This document shows, piece after piece, positions 56,020 to 64,000 of a stretch of 64,000 nucleotides of DNA (the stretch's first letter is position 1; each line of letters begins with the position of its first letter). The notes beneath the pieces are model-generated. The model saw only the letters and a list, made by a program, of their open reading frames with translations. It had not been told where the DNA came from and did no database searches. The stretch is taken from contig NZ_CP053840.1 of assembly GCF_013201665.1 (NCBI RefSeq), positions 124,001-188,000 of the forward strand, read 5' to 3'. The translations under genes were made by a program, and so were the position numbers. This stretch comes from Arcobacter venerupis. Lineage in GTDB: Bacteria; Campylobacterota; Campylobacteria; Campylobacterales; Arcobacteraceae.

Positions 56020-57372
56020 ATGAGAAATTGGTTAGACAATCATAAAAATGACAAAGTTAGAACTCAAATGTATTATGCAAAACAAGGAATTATTACGCCA
56101 GATATGGAATATGTGGCAAAAATAGAGAAACTTGAACCTGAGCTTGTAAGAGCTGAGATTGAAAGAGGAAGATTAATAATCCCTGCAAATGTTAACCATA
56201 AACATTTAGTTCCAATGTCAATTGGAATTGCATCTTCATGCAAAATAAATGCAAATATTGGTTCTTCAGCACTTGCTTCAAATGTTGAAGGTGAAATAGA
56301 AAAAGTGGATGTTTGTTTAAAATATGGTGCTGATACAATCATGGATTTAAGTACAGGTGGTGACTTAGATATGATTAGACGAGCGGTAATTGAGCACTCA
56401 ACAGTGCCTATTGGAACAGTGCCTATTTATCAAATTTTACATGATGTAAAAGATAAAATTGAAGATTTATCTATTGATGTTATGTTAAAAGTTATTGAAA
56501 AACAAGCACAACAAGGTGTTTCTTATTTCACAATTCATGCTGGATTCTTACTTGAATTTATGCCTCATGTTGCAAAAAGAAAAATGGGAATTGTGTCACG
56601 TGGTGGTTCTTTAATGGCTGCTTGGATGATGCATTATCACAGAGAAAATCCATTTTATGAAGCATTTGATGAAATTTTAGATATTTGTGCAAAATACGAT
56701 GTATCTTTATCTTTGGGAGATTCATTAAGACCTGGATGTTTAGCTGATGCATCTGATGAAGCACAATTAAGAGAGTTAAAAGTTCTTGGTGAATTAACTT
56801 TAAGAGCTTGGGAAAAAAATGTTCAAGTTATGATTGAGGGTCCTGGTCACGTTCCTTTAAATCAAATTGAAAGAAATATGAAATTAGAAAAAGAGTATTG
56901 TCATGAAGCACCGTTCTATATTTTAGGACCACTTACAACTGATATTGCTGCTGGTTATGATCATATTTCATCTGCAATTGGTGCAGCTGTTGGTGGATGG
57001 CATGGAGCTTCAATGCTTTGTTATGTAACTCCAAAAGAACACTTAGGTTTACCAAATGCTGAAGATGTTAGAAATGGAATTATTGCTTATAAAATTGCTG
57101 CTCACTCTGCTGACATTGCACGTGGAAGAAAAGGTGCAAGAGATATTGATGATGAAATGTCTGATGCAAGATATGGGTTTGACTGGAATAGACAGTTTGA
57201 ATTGTGTTTAGACCCAGAAAGAGCAAAAGAGTATCACGATGAAACTTTACCTCAAGACGTATTTAAAGAAGCAGAATTCTGCTCAATGTGTGGACCAAAA
57301 TTCTGCTCATATAAAATTACTCAAAAAATTGTAAAAGAACATGGTCAAGCAATGATTGATATTGCTGGATAA
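56020..57372 (+). CDS. thiC: Phosphomethylpyrimidine synthase
   Basis: A 450-residue radical-SAM enzyme converting AIR to HMP-phosphate in thiamine synthesis. Signatures: '[15 protein letters not shown]', '[15 protein letters not shown]', '[19 protein letters not shown]', '[11 protein letters not shown]' and the C-terminal cluster-binding '[13 protein letters not shown]' (CX2CX4C). It is the short form without the N-terminal extension of plant/E. coli ThiC. I see no TPP riboswitch in the 148-bp leader, which contains only AT-rich promoter-like sequence. Confidence 0.97.
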   Translation: MRNWLDNHKNDKVRTQMYYAKQGIITPDMEYVAKIEKLEPELVRAEIERGRLIIPANVNHKHLVPMSIGIASSCKINANIGSSALASNVEGEIEKVDVCLKYGADTIMDLSTGGDLDMIRRAVIEHSTVPIGTVPIYQILHDVKDKIEDLSIDVMLKVIEKQAQQGVSYFTIHAGFLLEFMPHVAKRKMGIVSRGGSLMAAWMMHYHRENPFYEAFDEILDICAKYDVSLSLGDSLRPGCLADASDEAQLRELKVLGELTLRAWEKNVQVMIEGPGHVPLNQIERNMKLEKEYCHEAPFYILGPLTTDIAAGYDHISSAIGAAVGGWHGASMLCYVTPKEHLGLPNAEDVRNGIIAYKIAAHSADIARGRKGARDIDDEMSDARYGFDWNRQFELCLDPERAKEYHDETLPQDVFKEAEFCSMCGPKFCSYKITQKIVKEHGQAMIDIAG

Positions 57373-57383
57373 TCTCTCTTTTT

Positions 57384-57417
57384 AATAGTAGATACAAAAT
57401 TTGTATCTACTATTTTT
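57384..57417 (+). terminator. Rho-independent terminator after thiC
   Basis: AATAGTAGATACAAA (57384-57398) and TTTGTATCTACTATT (57400-57414) form a long stem (innermost A-T pairs open), followed by TTT. The remaining spacer to 57561 is AT-rich and holds the apbC promoter region. Confidence 0.85.
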
Positions 57418-57561
57418 GTAAATTTCTCATTTTTCTATCATATTTATTCTTTATTCTTTTTATTCTTTAGCTAAAATACTTTATACTATAATTAATTAAG
57501 ATAATAATTATCCTATTTAAATTATAATGCAATCGTTAGTAAATATTAAAGGGAATTTTAT

Positions 57562-58755
57562 ATGGCAAATGTAGAAAATATTAAAAAAGAATTAGAAAAT
57601 ATTAAATATCCAGGTTTTGCAAAATCAATAGTAGAGTTTGGATTTGTAAAAGATATTCAAGTAAATGGAACAGACTGTTTAGTTGCACTTGATATTACAT
57701 CAACAGCACCTGAAGTTGAAGCTCAATTAAGAAAAGAGATTACAGCTGCATTAAGTGCAATTGGAATGAATGCAACATTGAATTTTAATAAACCTCAAGA
57801 GCAAAAACAATCAAGCAATAGTGTAAGTGGTAAAAATATTGCACCACAAATTAAAAAAGTTGTAATGGTAAGTTCAGGAAAAGGTGGAGTTGGAAAATCA
57901 ACAACAACAGTAAACTTAGCAGTTGCAGCTGCAATGCAAGGTAAAAGAGTTGGTATCCTTGATGCTGATATTTATGGACCAAATATTCCTCGTATGATGG
58001 GTTTACAAGGTAAAGAAGTAGAAATTGTTGGAGATAAAGCAAAACCTTTAAATGCTTATGGTGTTGATGTTATGTCAATGGGTATGTTAATGGAAGAAGG
58101 TCAAGCTCTTATTTGGAGAGGTGCTATGATTATGAAAGCAATCCAACAACTTTTAAGAGATATTTTATGGGAAGAGTTAGATATTTTATTTATTGATATG
58201 CCTCCAGGAACTGGTGATGCACAATTAACATTAGCTCAAAGTGTACCTGTAAGTGCTGGAATTAATGTAACAACTCCTCAACATGTTGCACTTGATGATT
58301 CAAGAAGATCTTTAGATATGTTCAAAAAACTTCATATTCCAGTTGCTGGAATTGTTGAAAATATGAGTGGATTTGTTTGCCCATCATGTAATGTAGAATC
58401 TGATATTTTTGGAATGGGAACTTGTGAAGAACTTGCAGTTCAATACAATACTCAAGTATTAGCAAATTTACCAATTGAACCAGCTATTAGAGAAGGTGGA
58501 GATAGTGGAAAACCTGTAGTTTATTTCAATCCTGAATCAGTTTCAGCAAAAAGATATATGATTGCAGCGGATAAATTAATTCAATTCTTAGCAAATATTG
58601 ATGATGATATTAATAATTCAGCGATTCAACCAATTATGCCAGCAGGGGTTAGTGCTTGTTCAACTGAAGGTCAAAAAATAAAAGCTGAACATGAAGCAGC
58701 AGCTCAAAAAGCTAAAAGTGGTGAAAGTTGTGGAACTGGATGTGGTTGCCACTAA
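57562..58755 (+). CDS. apbC: Mrp/NBP35-type Fe-S cluster carrier ATPase
   Basis: A 397-residue protein: N-terminal MIP18-like (DUF59) domain (about 1-75), then a ParA-type ATPase with deviant Walker A 'SSGKGGVGKSTTTVNLA', 'DADIYGPNIPRMMG', 'DMPPGTGDAQLTLAQ' and the cluster-binding CX2C in 'GFVCPSCNVE'. It carries Fe-S clusters to target proteins, with ThiC being a classic beneficiary, and stands directly behind thiC here. Odd feature: an added C-terminal tail ending in 'SGESCGTGCGCH', Cys-rich and similar in wording to the copper-island peptide. Confidence 0.95.
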   Translation: MANVENIKKELENIKYPGFAKSIVEFGFVKDIQVNGTDCLVALDITSTAPEVEAQLRKEITAALSAIGMNATLNFNKPQEQKQSSNSVSGKNIAPQIKKVVMVSSGKGGVGKSTTTVNLAVAAAMQGKRVGILDADIYGPNIPRMMGLQGKEVEIVGDKAKPLNAYGVDVMSMGMLMEEGQALIWRGAMIMKAIQQLLRDILWEELDILFIDMPPGTGDAQLTLAQSVPVSAGINVTTPQHVALDDSRRSLDMFKKLHIPVAGIVENMSGFVCPSCNVESDIFGMGTCEELAVQYNTQVLANLPIEPAIREGGDSGKPVVYFNPESVSAKRYMIAADKLIQFLANIDDDINNSAIQPIMPAGVSACSTEGQKIKAEHEAAAQKAKSGESCGTGCGCH

Positions 58756-58768
58756 AAAGCATCAAATA

Positions 58769-58794
58769 TAAAAAGAGTTTTTAAACTCTTTTTA
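58769..58794 (+). terminator. Bidirectional terminator between apbC and hisIE
   Basis: AAAAAGAGTTT and AAACTCTTTTT form a stem between convergent genes; both strands end in a T tract. Confidence 0.85.
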
Positions 58795-58799
58795 TAAAC

Positions 58800-59483
58800 T
58801 TATTTATCTGTTCTTGAGTTTTTTTCTTCAATCCCTGAGATTCCAAATCTTCTAGCTAACTCTTGTTTTACTCTGTCAGGACTTATATTTTTCGATGCAA
58901 GTGCTACTAAGACATGGTATGTAATATCAGCTGCTTCATAGATGATTTCTTCTGTGTCATTATCTTTTATAGCAAAAGTAAATTCACCTGATTCTTCAAC
59001 TATTTTTTTCAACATTGAATTTTGTTTACCTTGTAAAAGTTTAGCTGTGTATGATTTTGTTGGATCATCATTTTTTTTCTCTTGGATAGTGTGATATAAA
59101 GTATCAATTACTCCATAAGCAGAAGTTGTATCAATTTGAACATCACTTATTGTTTCATTTGTAGATAGATTCGTAAAGAAACAAGATTTTCTTCCTGTAT
59201 GACAAGCAACACCTGCTTGATTTACTTTAAGAAGTAGCGTATCATTATCACAATCGATTAAAATTTCAACAATTTCTTGTAAGTGATTAGAACTTTCACC
59301 TTTTTTCCAAATTCTTTGTTTACTTCTGCTAAAGTAGTGAGCATAGTTAGTTTTGATTGTTAATTCTATAGCTTCTTTATTCATATATGCAAGCATTAAA
59401 ACTTCATTTGTTTTGCAATCTTGAGTAATAACAGGGATTAAACCTTCCATTTTTTCCCAGTCAATCTTATTTAATATTTCCAT
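58800..59483 (-). CDS. hisIE: Bifunctional phosphoribosyl-AMP cyclohydrolase/phosphoribosyl-ATP pyrophosphatase
   Basis: A 227-residue fusion for histidine steps 2 and 3. The HisI part (about 1-118) has 'VLMLAYMNKEAIELTI', 'WKKGESSNHLQEIVEILIDC', 'DNDTLLLKVNQAGVACHTGR'; the HisE part (about 130-215) has 'KKIVEESGEFTFAIKDND' and 'EEIIYEAADITYHVLVALA'. Length is typical. It follows the small membrane protein by 9 bp. Confidence 0.96.
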   Translation of the reverse strand: MEILNKIDWEKMEGLIPVITQDCKTNEVLMLAYMNKEAIELTIKTNYAHYFSRSKQRIWKKGESSNHLQEIVEILIDCDNDTLLLKVNQAGVACHTGRKSCFFTNLSTNETISDVQIDTTSAYGVIDTLYHTIQEKKNDDPTKSYTAKLLQGKQNSMLKKIVEESGEFTFAIKDNDTEEIIYEAADITYHVLVALASKNISPDRVKQELARRFGISGIEEKNSRTDK

Positions 59484-59492
59484 CTCTTAGCC

Positions 59493-59918
59493 TTAAAATT
59501 TTTTTTGCAAATCTAGTTTAATTGCATCTATAGTTTTTTTTTCTTTATCAATACTTATACCAAAATTCATCTCTAAATCTTCTTTCATTTTCTCTTCTTC
59601 AATTTCTTTAATAGATTTTGGTTCTTTGTATGTATCTTTTTTATATATATCTTTTTCTCTAATTATTGTAATTTCAGGATTTAGATTAATTTTAATCTCT
59701 GGTTCTTTCTGTGGAATTTTCTTTATAATTTTTTTTGGTTTATCTTTTTTTGCAGAAATATCAGAATTATTTTCTATTATTTTAGGAGTTGTTTCTTTTG
59801 TTGTCGGATTATTTTCTTCACTTAGTTTTAATTCTTCTTTATTTTTATTATCTGTTGGTAAATAAAAAAATAAATAAAGCATAAATATAAAGATAAAAAA
59901 TGTAAGTATTTTTTTCAT
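59493..59918 (-). CDS. Small membrane-anchored charged protein of unknown function
   Basis: A 141-residue protein with an N-terminal hydrophobic segment (about 3-20, 'KILTFFIFIFMLYLFFYL') and then a highly charged Lys/Glu region with Pro ('KPKKIIKKIPQKEPEIKINL') recalling the linker of TonB-like proteins, but without a TonB C-terminal domain. It could be a single-pass inner-membrane protein with a periplasmic tail. It sits between the SPFH gene (37 bp) and hisIE. No family recognised. Confidence 0.6.
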   Translation of the reverse strand: MKKILTFFIFIFMLYLFFYLPTDNKNKEELKLSEENNPTTKETTPKIIENNSDISAKKDKPKKIIKKIPQKEPEIKINLNPEITIIREKDIYKKDTYKEPKSIKEIEEEKMKEDLEMNFGISIDKEKKTIDAIKLDLQKKF

Positions 59919-59955
59919 TAAGTAAAAAATAGAGTAGATTCCTACTCTATTTAGA

Positions 59956-61032
59956 TTATTTATTTATTATAGTATCTCTTGATTTATCTTTAGTATCAAC
60001 CCAAATATTTGGAGTTGAACCACCAGGAGTTAAGAAAATTTTAGCATCTTTGTTTTCTCTTAATGCATCATTGAATCTACCTTGAATTTCAATTTGTTGC
60101 ATTTGTAATAGGCTAGGAGTTAAAGATTCTGCGATAGTTTTATTAGCAACAGATTGTGCTTTTGCTTCGATAGTTACAGCATCTGCTCTACCTTGTGCTT
60201 CAATTCTTTTTGCTTCAGCTTCACCAGTTGCTTGTGCGGCTCTTTTTTCAGCTTCTTGTTTAGCTCTTAAAACTTCGTATCTTACTCTTTCTGATTCTTG
60301 ATTTGCAATTTGAACTCTTTCAATTTGCTCTTTGATTTTTTCAGGAAGTACTATTTCTCTTAATTGAACAGATTCAACTGTAACTGAAGCTTCCGCTAAT
60401 TCTGTAACTTGTGTTTTTATTAACATGTCAAGACTACTAGCAATCTCATTTCTTTTCATTGGAAGTTCTTCTGCATTAAATCCTCCAATAACATTTCTAA
60501 CAACATTTCTAACAACAGGATTTACGATTTTATCTTCCCATGATAATCCCCATGTAGCTATTGTTGCTGGTGCCCCTGAAGCTGTAAGTCTATATTGAAC
60601 TGTAAGTTCAATAGAAACAGGTAAACCTCTTGAATCAAGAACACTAATTGCTGGATTTATTTTAATACCTGCATCAAATCCGCTCATCTCTTCAACACTT
60701 CTATAGTTTAATAATCTAACTTTTGTATCAACTATTATAACTTTTTGGAAAACTGGAATATATAAATGGAAACCAGGATTTAAAGGAGTTTCATCATATT
60801 TACCAGTTGTTGCTTTAATACCAACTTGTCCAGATTCAATAATCACAAATGGTTTAAAAATGAAAAGTGCTGCAATAATTATAATTACCACATAAAGCAT
60901 CCCAGCTTTTTTACCAAAGTTTTTAAAAAATTCAGGTGTTTCAAAAGGAGGTTGGAAATTTCCACCACCGTTATTATTTCCACCACCGTTGTTCTGTTGT
61001 CTGTTCTTAAAATAGTCGTTATCTATAGGCAT
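59956..61032 (-). CDS. SPFH/Band 7 (prohibitin-like) membrane protein
   Basis: A 358-residue protein. A Gly/Asn-rich N-terminal tail with 'NNGGGNNNGGGNF', one TM helix (about 45-65, 'MLYVVIIIIAALFIFKPFVII'), the SPFH domain ('IESGQVGIKATTGKYDETPLNPGFHLYIP', 'LPVSIELTVQYRL') and a long Ala/Glu-rich coiled coil ('AEKRAAQATGEAEAKRIEAQ'). It resembles prohibitin/HflK-type proteins that form large ring-like membrane assemblies, often regulating FtsH. There is one gene, not an HflK-HflC pair. The Gly-rich start is like HflK. Confidence 0.9.
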   Translation of the reverse strand: MPIDNDYFKNRQQNNGGGNNNGGGNFQPPFETPEFFKNFGKKAGMLYVVIIIIAALFIFKPFVIIESGQVGIKATTGKYDETPLNPGFHLYIPVFQKVIIVDTKVRLLNYRSVEEMSGFDAGIKINPAISVLDSRGLPVSIELTVQYRLTASGAPATIATWGLSWEDKIVNPVVRNVVRNVIGGFNAEELPMKRNEIASSLDMLIKTQVTELAEASVTVESVQLREIVLPEKIKEQIERVQIANQESERVRYEVLRAKQEAEKRAAQATGEAEAKRIEAQGRADAVTIEAKAQSVANKTIAESLTPSLLQMQQIEIQGRFNDALRENKDAKIFLTPGGSTPNIWVDTKDKSRDTIINK

Positions 61033-61077
61033 AATTTTCCTTGTTTTAAATATTAAATTAGTTAATGTTACTTAACA

Positions 61078-61194
61078 TTAGTTAACATATGTTAAATACT
61101 TAATATATTTTTCATTTTTACCAGCTGTTACATCAAAGTATGCTGATTGTATTTTTTCTGTAATTGGCCCACGAGAGCCATAATCTATAACTCT
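61078..61194 (-). pseudogene. ilvE: 3' remnant of ilvE (branched-chain amino-acid aminotransferase)
   Basis: On the minus strand a 39-codon frame reads 'RVIDYGSRGPITEKIQSAYF' and on to 'DVTAGKNEKYIKYLTYVN' then stop, matching the C-terminal end of IlvE. Upstream the frame is closed by TGA at 61195-61197 and nothing further resembles the enzyme. The remnant fills the spacer between the SPFH gene and the lipoprotein gene. The rest of 61033-61362 holds AT-rich sequence and two palindromes (TAATGTT-N4-AACATTA near 61063 and TTAACATATGTTAA at 61082-61095). Confidence 0.8.
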
Positions 61195-61362
61195 TCATTA
61201 AGATTTTTAATTTGATTCAGTCATTTTATAAAATCCTAATTATTAAATTATAAGTATTTATTTTATCTAAGATATTATTAAAGTAAACTCTTAAAGTTAA
61301 TTATTAATTATTTAAGATAATTAAATGTAATATAAAAGAAAAAAACATAAGTGAATTGATAT

Positions 61363-61974
61363 ATGTACCCTCATAAAATAGCAAATTTAGCAATATCCAT
61401 ACTTCTAGCATTTTTCTTTACGGCTTGTTCTATGAATAACTTAATGACACCAAACAAGAAAAAAAGTTATGAGAAAAAAGAGATTAGCGCATCTTTAATA
61501 AATGAAGTAATTAATATTACACATTTAATTAAACAAAATAATTTAGCATTACTAAACAGTAGATATATAGATCCAAAATATGGTTTATATGAGGTTTCAA
61601 AGTTAGAAGGAAAAAATATCTTTGAACATAAAAATAGTATAACTGCAATAAAAAATGAGGTAGATTCATTTGAAGTAAAAAATGAAAAAGCAAATTTTAG
61701 TTGTAGTTCTCTTGATGATAGTTTGTATGGTTGGGATAAAGAAGGAATTTATTTAAATGCCAAAACAAGGCCTTTGATTACAACTATTATGGAAGAAGTA
61801 AATATCTTAAAGCCAAATAGTTATAAAGAAGAAGAGATAGAAAAAGTTGATTTTATTGAACAAACAAGTTATGAGGTAACCATTACTTATAACATGATTT
61901 TTTATTTAACACTGATTGATGATATGTGGTATATAACTTTAATTGACAATGCTACAACTAATTGTTTAGATTAA
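61363..61974 (+). CDS. Lipoprotein of unknown function
   Basis: A 203-residue protein with a signal peptide and lipobox 'FFTAC' (Cys22). The mature domain is mixed alpha/beta with a closing beta-rich part ('YEVTITYNMIFYLTLIDDMWYITLID') and single Cys near the end. Not assigned to a family. It is alone, followed by a perfect 17-base palindrome at its stop and then ribA. No strong ribosome binding site precedes ATG 61363. Confidence 0.7.
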   Translation: MYPHKIANLAISILLAFFFTACSMNNLMTPNKKKSYEKKEISASLINEVINITHLIKQNNLALLNSRYIDPKYGLYEVSKLEGKNIFEHKNSITAIKNEVDSFEVKNEKANFSCSSLDDSLYGWDKEGIYLNAKTRPLITTIMEEVNILKPNSYKEEEIEKVDFIEQTSYEVTITYNMIFYLTLIDDMWYITLIDNATTNCLD

Positions 61975-61990
61975 TGCAACTAAGTTGCAT
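61974..61990. other. Perfect palindromic hairpin between lipoprotein and ribA
   Basis: ATGCAAC-TAA-GTTGCAT, a 7-bp stem with 3-base loop. It has a short T stretch 10 bp later and could be a weak terminator or an operator for ribA. Confidence 0.35.
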
Positions 61991-62017
61991 CTAAGCAATT
62001 TTTGTTAAAATTCTGCC

Positions 62018-62581
62018 ATGAATATAGAAATATCAAAAATAGCAAATTTACCCACTTCATATGGGGATTTTAAAATACAATCTTTTAAACAAAATGATAA
62101 AGAACATTTAGCCATATTTACATATACACTTCCTTCAATTCCAACCGTTAGAATTCATTCAGAGTGTCTAACTGGAGATGTTTTTAAAAGTTTAAAATGT
62201 GATTGTGGTGAACAGTTAGACTTTGCATTAAAGCAGATTCAAAAAGATGGTGGAATGGTTATTTACTTAAGACAAGAAGGACGAGGAATTGGACTTTTTA
62301 ATAAGGTAAATGCATATTCTTTACAAGATTTAGGACATGATACAATAAAAGCAAATGAGCTTTTAGGCTTCAAACAAGATTATCGAGATTACAAAATAGT
62401 GGATGAAATTTTAAAACATTTTAATATAAAAAAAATAAAACTAATGACAAATAATCCTTTAAAATTAACATCATTAAAACATACTAAAATAGTAAAAAGA
62501 GTTCCGATTATTATAAATAGTTGTGAATATAATTATGAATATTTAGAAACAAAAAAAGAGAAAATGGGGCATTTACTATAA
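62018..62581 (+). CDS. ribA: GTP cyclohydrolase II
   Basis: A 187-residue stand-alone RibA, first step of riboflavin synthesis. 'RIHSECLTGDVFKSLKCDCG' supplies the three zinc-binding Cys, 'LRQEGRGIGLFNKVNAYSLQ' the active site and 'DYKIVDEIL...KLMTNNPLK' the closing motifs. No fused RibB domain is present, so RibB must be encoded elsewhere. It converges on the DUF4910 gene with an inverted repeat (CTATAATT-AGC-AATTATAG, 62576-62594) between them. Confidence 0.97.
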   Translation: MNIEISKIANLPTSYGDFKIQSFKQNDKEHLAIFTYTLPSIPTVRIHSECLTGDVFKSLKCDCGEQLDFALKQIQKDGGMVIYLRQEGRGIGLFNKVNAYSLQDLGHDTIKANELLGFKQDYRDYKIVDEILKHFNIKKIKLMTNNPLKLTSLKHTKIVKRVPIIINSCEYNYEYLETKKEKMGHLL

Positions 62582-62594
62582 TTAGCAATTATAG

Positions 62595-63869
62595 TTATGC
62601 AACATCTATTAAATTTGCTTTTTTCATTTCTTCTATTATTCCAAAAAGTTCCTCTGCTTGAACACCAATAATATTTGCAATGTCAATTAAGTCATTATTA
62701 CCATCTGCATAAGCTAAAAAATCCATCATCTTTTTAACAACATCATTAGAAGCTTTTGTTGAAATAGTTGGATATAAACCTCTTTTCCCTAATTGAGGTT
62801 CACATAAAACATTTATTTTATAATATTGATTACATTCAATCAACTCTATTGCTTTTTTAATTTTATCATATCCACCATATAAGCCCTCTGGAGAGATAAA
62901 ACTTAAATCATCTAATGAAGTATGATATTCTGGATACTCATGATATTTAGTTCTACATATTGTAGCTATTGGCAAATCTACTCCTGGAGAACAATATTGT
63001 CTTTCATCACTACCTCTATCTAAAAAACTATATTCAATATAGTCCGTATTTTGTAAAATATGTTTAGATACTTTATCAGCTAATGTATTCCCATATCTTG
63101 TTGGAATATAAGAATAGCTTTTATTATCACCAATAGTAGTAATATTAAAGCCCGCAATTATATATTTTTTCATAGCATCAAGATTTTTACTAATATACAT
63201 AATTGAACCTATAGTTTCAGGAATAAATACTATTCTATATGAGTATTTCCTATTTGCGATTAATTTGATAAAATTAACTAATGCCGTTGTTACTACTGGG
63301 CCAGATAATTCATTGTTTGCCATTGATGGATGACATACATAAGTAGATAAAAAAATTTCTTTTTCGCTCTTTCCTTTTAATTTAATTTCTCCATAAGTTA
63401 AATTTCCATTTTTTAATTCGCTATTAATTCTAACTTTATACCTTCCTCTCTTTAGTTTCTTGAATTCATTAAAAGTTAAACAAAATCCCCATCTTTCTGT
63501 ATAGTATGATGTGATATAAGGTATTGCAGAAGGTTCTTCCTCTATATAATATAAATGTTCTATAAGTTCCTCAAATTCAATATCTTTATCAATAGGTGTA
63601 GAATATCCAACAATATGTAAGTTATTAATCTTAAAATCACAAATTTTATTTCCATCTGGGTCAATAATATACCCATCATCACAATTCCACTCTTTTGGGA
63701 TTGTCCAATCAAAACATTTTGTTCCACTAGGAACTTCAAGTATATTTAGTTCAGGGATTATATTTTTAATATAATGCAATGTTTCTCTTACTCCATTCCC
63801 AGATAAACTTCTGTTAATAGGGAACAAATCTACTGCCCAATTGTACATTTCTTGTCCAATATTCTTCAT
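62595..63869 (-). CDS. DUF4910 (aminopeptidase-like) protein
   Basis: A 424-residue protein of the DUF4910/peptidase-M28-like group. 'MYNWAVDLFPINRSLSGNGVRETLHYI' at the start, 'EIFLSTYVCHPSMANNELSG', 'GSDERQYCSPGVDLPIATIC' and 'EYPEYHTSLDDLSFISPEGL' are family hallmarks with likely metal ligands (His, Asp, Glu). A C-terminal winged-helix-like part follows. Such genes regularly sit in polysaccharide or flagellin-glycan loci, where their function is unknown. It is 3 bp from the truncated gene that enters from the right. Confidence 0.85.
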   Translation of the reverse strand: MKNIGQEMYNWAVDLFPINRSLSGNGVRETLHYIKNIIPELNILEVPSGTKCFDWTIPKEWNCDDGYIIDPDGNKICDFKINNLHIVGYSTPIDKDIEFEELIEHLYYIEEEPSAIPYITSYYTERWGFCLTFNEFKKLKRGRYKVRINSELKNGNLTYGEIKLKGKSEKEIFLSTYVCHPSMANNELSGPVVTTALVNFIKLIANRKYSYRIVFIPETIGSIMYISKNLDAMKKYIIAGFNITTIGDNKSYSYIPTRYGNTLADKVSKHILQNTDYIEYSFLDRGSDERQYCSPGVDLPIATICRTKYHEYPEYHTSLDDLSFISPEGLYGGYDKIKKAIELIECNQYYKINVLCEPQLGKRGLYPTISTKASNDVVKKMMDFLAYADGNNDLIDIANIIGVQAEELFGIIEEMKKANLIDVA

Positions 63870-63872
63870 CTA

Positions 63873-64000
63873 TTAACTCCTGTACTTTACTTCATAATAT
63901 GGCAATATATCTCCACCAAAACTAAGTTTAAACCAACCTCTTTTAGGTGAATTAATACCTTCTAAATCTACTTCGTTAATGCCTTTTTTACTTAAATCAT
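63873..64000 (-). CDS. C-terminal end of an unidentified protein (partial)
   Basis: A minus-strand frame enters from the right window edge and ends with TAA at 63873-63875, giving about 41 residues ending 'GWFKLSFGGDILPYYEVKYR'. The ending with a Lys-x-Ser-Phe-Gly-Gly pattern recalls the C-terminus of FemAB/GNAT-like acyltransferases found in surface glycan clusters, but the fragment is too short to be sure. Confidence 0.5.
   Translation of the reverse strand, partial: DLSKKGINEVDLEGINSPKRGWFKLSFGGDILPYYEVKYRS

Noticed and set aside
61062-61095. Operator made of the TTAACATATGTTAA and TAATGTT/AACATTA palindromes
   Set aside because: They overlap the stop region of the ilvE remnant in a very AT-rich stretch where such palindromes arise easily; no regulator is linked.

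Overview
This window is a 64 kb piece of a low-GC (roughly 28 % by eye) chromosome. Gene content and order point to a Campylobacterota member of the Arcobacter group (Arcobacter/Aliarcobacter and relatives). The clues are a futalosine-pathway MqnP prenyltransferase, a fused IspDF, the purA/DUF507/carA neighbourhood, SpeE-like and HisZ-like proteins of epsilonproteobacterial type, and dense AT-rich coding with little spacer. The assignment to genus is inference; no rRNA is present.

Layout. (1) 1-600: 3' end of gltX and a small RRM RNA-binding protein. (2) 664-9190: a copper/silver-type resistance island. It has an OmpR-type response regulator and sensor kinase, then a periplasmic FixH/YtkA-like protein, a TolC-like outer-membrane protein, a membrane-fusion protein and a CusA-like RND pump in one tight operon, followed by a YceI protein and a Cys-rich repeat protein that resembles HvfA/bufferin-type metal-binding peptides. 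(3) 9218-17730: housekeeping genes (MATE exporter, hom, AlaC-like aminotransferase, rlmB, rsmI, rpmE, miaA, mqnP), then tRNA-Arg(UCG) with a strong terminator. (4) 18085-35122: the most unusual part, a single-direction cluster of 13 genes that looks like a type IV pilus or type II secretion-like machine. It has a lipoprotein secretin, a PilB/GspE ATPase with tetracysteine motif, a GspF/PilC membrane protein, GspL- and GspM/PilO-like bitopic proteins, three pilin-like proteins without a recognisable class III leader, and a family of secreted proteins sharing an N-terminal domain. Two of these carry RCC1-like propeller repeats and a common C-terminal signature. An SH3b protein and a degenerate histidine-kinase-like ATPase close the cluster. 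(5) 35129-42010: purT, Bax-like glucosaminidase, dapF, coaE, a short SpeE-like protein, purM, a divergent GAPDH and a DODA-type dioxygenase. (6) 42020-45260: a MarR-controlled module (YceI, MarR, pirin, FMN reductase) bracketed by two identical 672-bp direct repeats that each carry a complete yceI; next to the second lies a decayed marR remnant. Four copies of the palindrome TACTAATTAGTA mark the probable MarR operators. (7) 45436-62581: biosynthetic genes (class V aminotransferase, hisZ-like, purA, DUF507, carA, pgpA, ispDF, thiC, apbC/mrp, hisIE, ribA), with a pseudo-receiver regulator, an HDOD protein, a large unknown protein, an SPFH protein and the 3' stub of an ilvE pseudogene. (8) 62595-64000: a DUF4910 protein and a truncated gene, probably the edge of a surface-polysaccharide region.

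How the genes work together. The copper island reads as a self-contained sense-and-export system whose two-component regulators probably act on an 11-bp-spaced direct repeat just before the export operon. The 18-35 kb cluster contains most core parts of a pilus-like machine but no prepilin peptidase and no standard prepilins. The putative main subunit has its own promoter-like sequence and a hairpin terminator directly after its stop codon, as expected for a highly expressed filament subunit with lower readthrough to the downstream genes. The RCC1-like proteins are candidates for tip adhesins or secreted effectors. The MarR/YceI/pirin/reductase module resembles quinone or electrophile stress loci.

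Limits. All calls come from reading the sequence and recalled family features; no database search or structure prediction was run.
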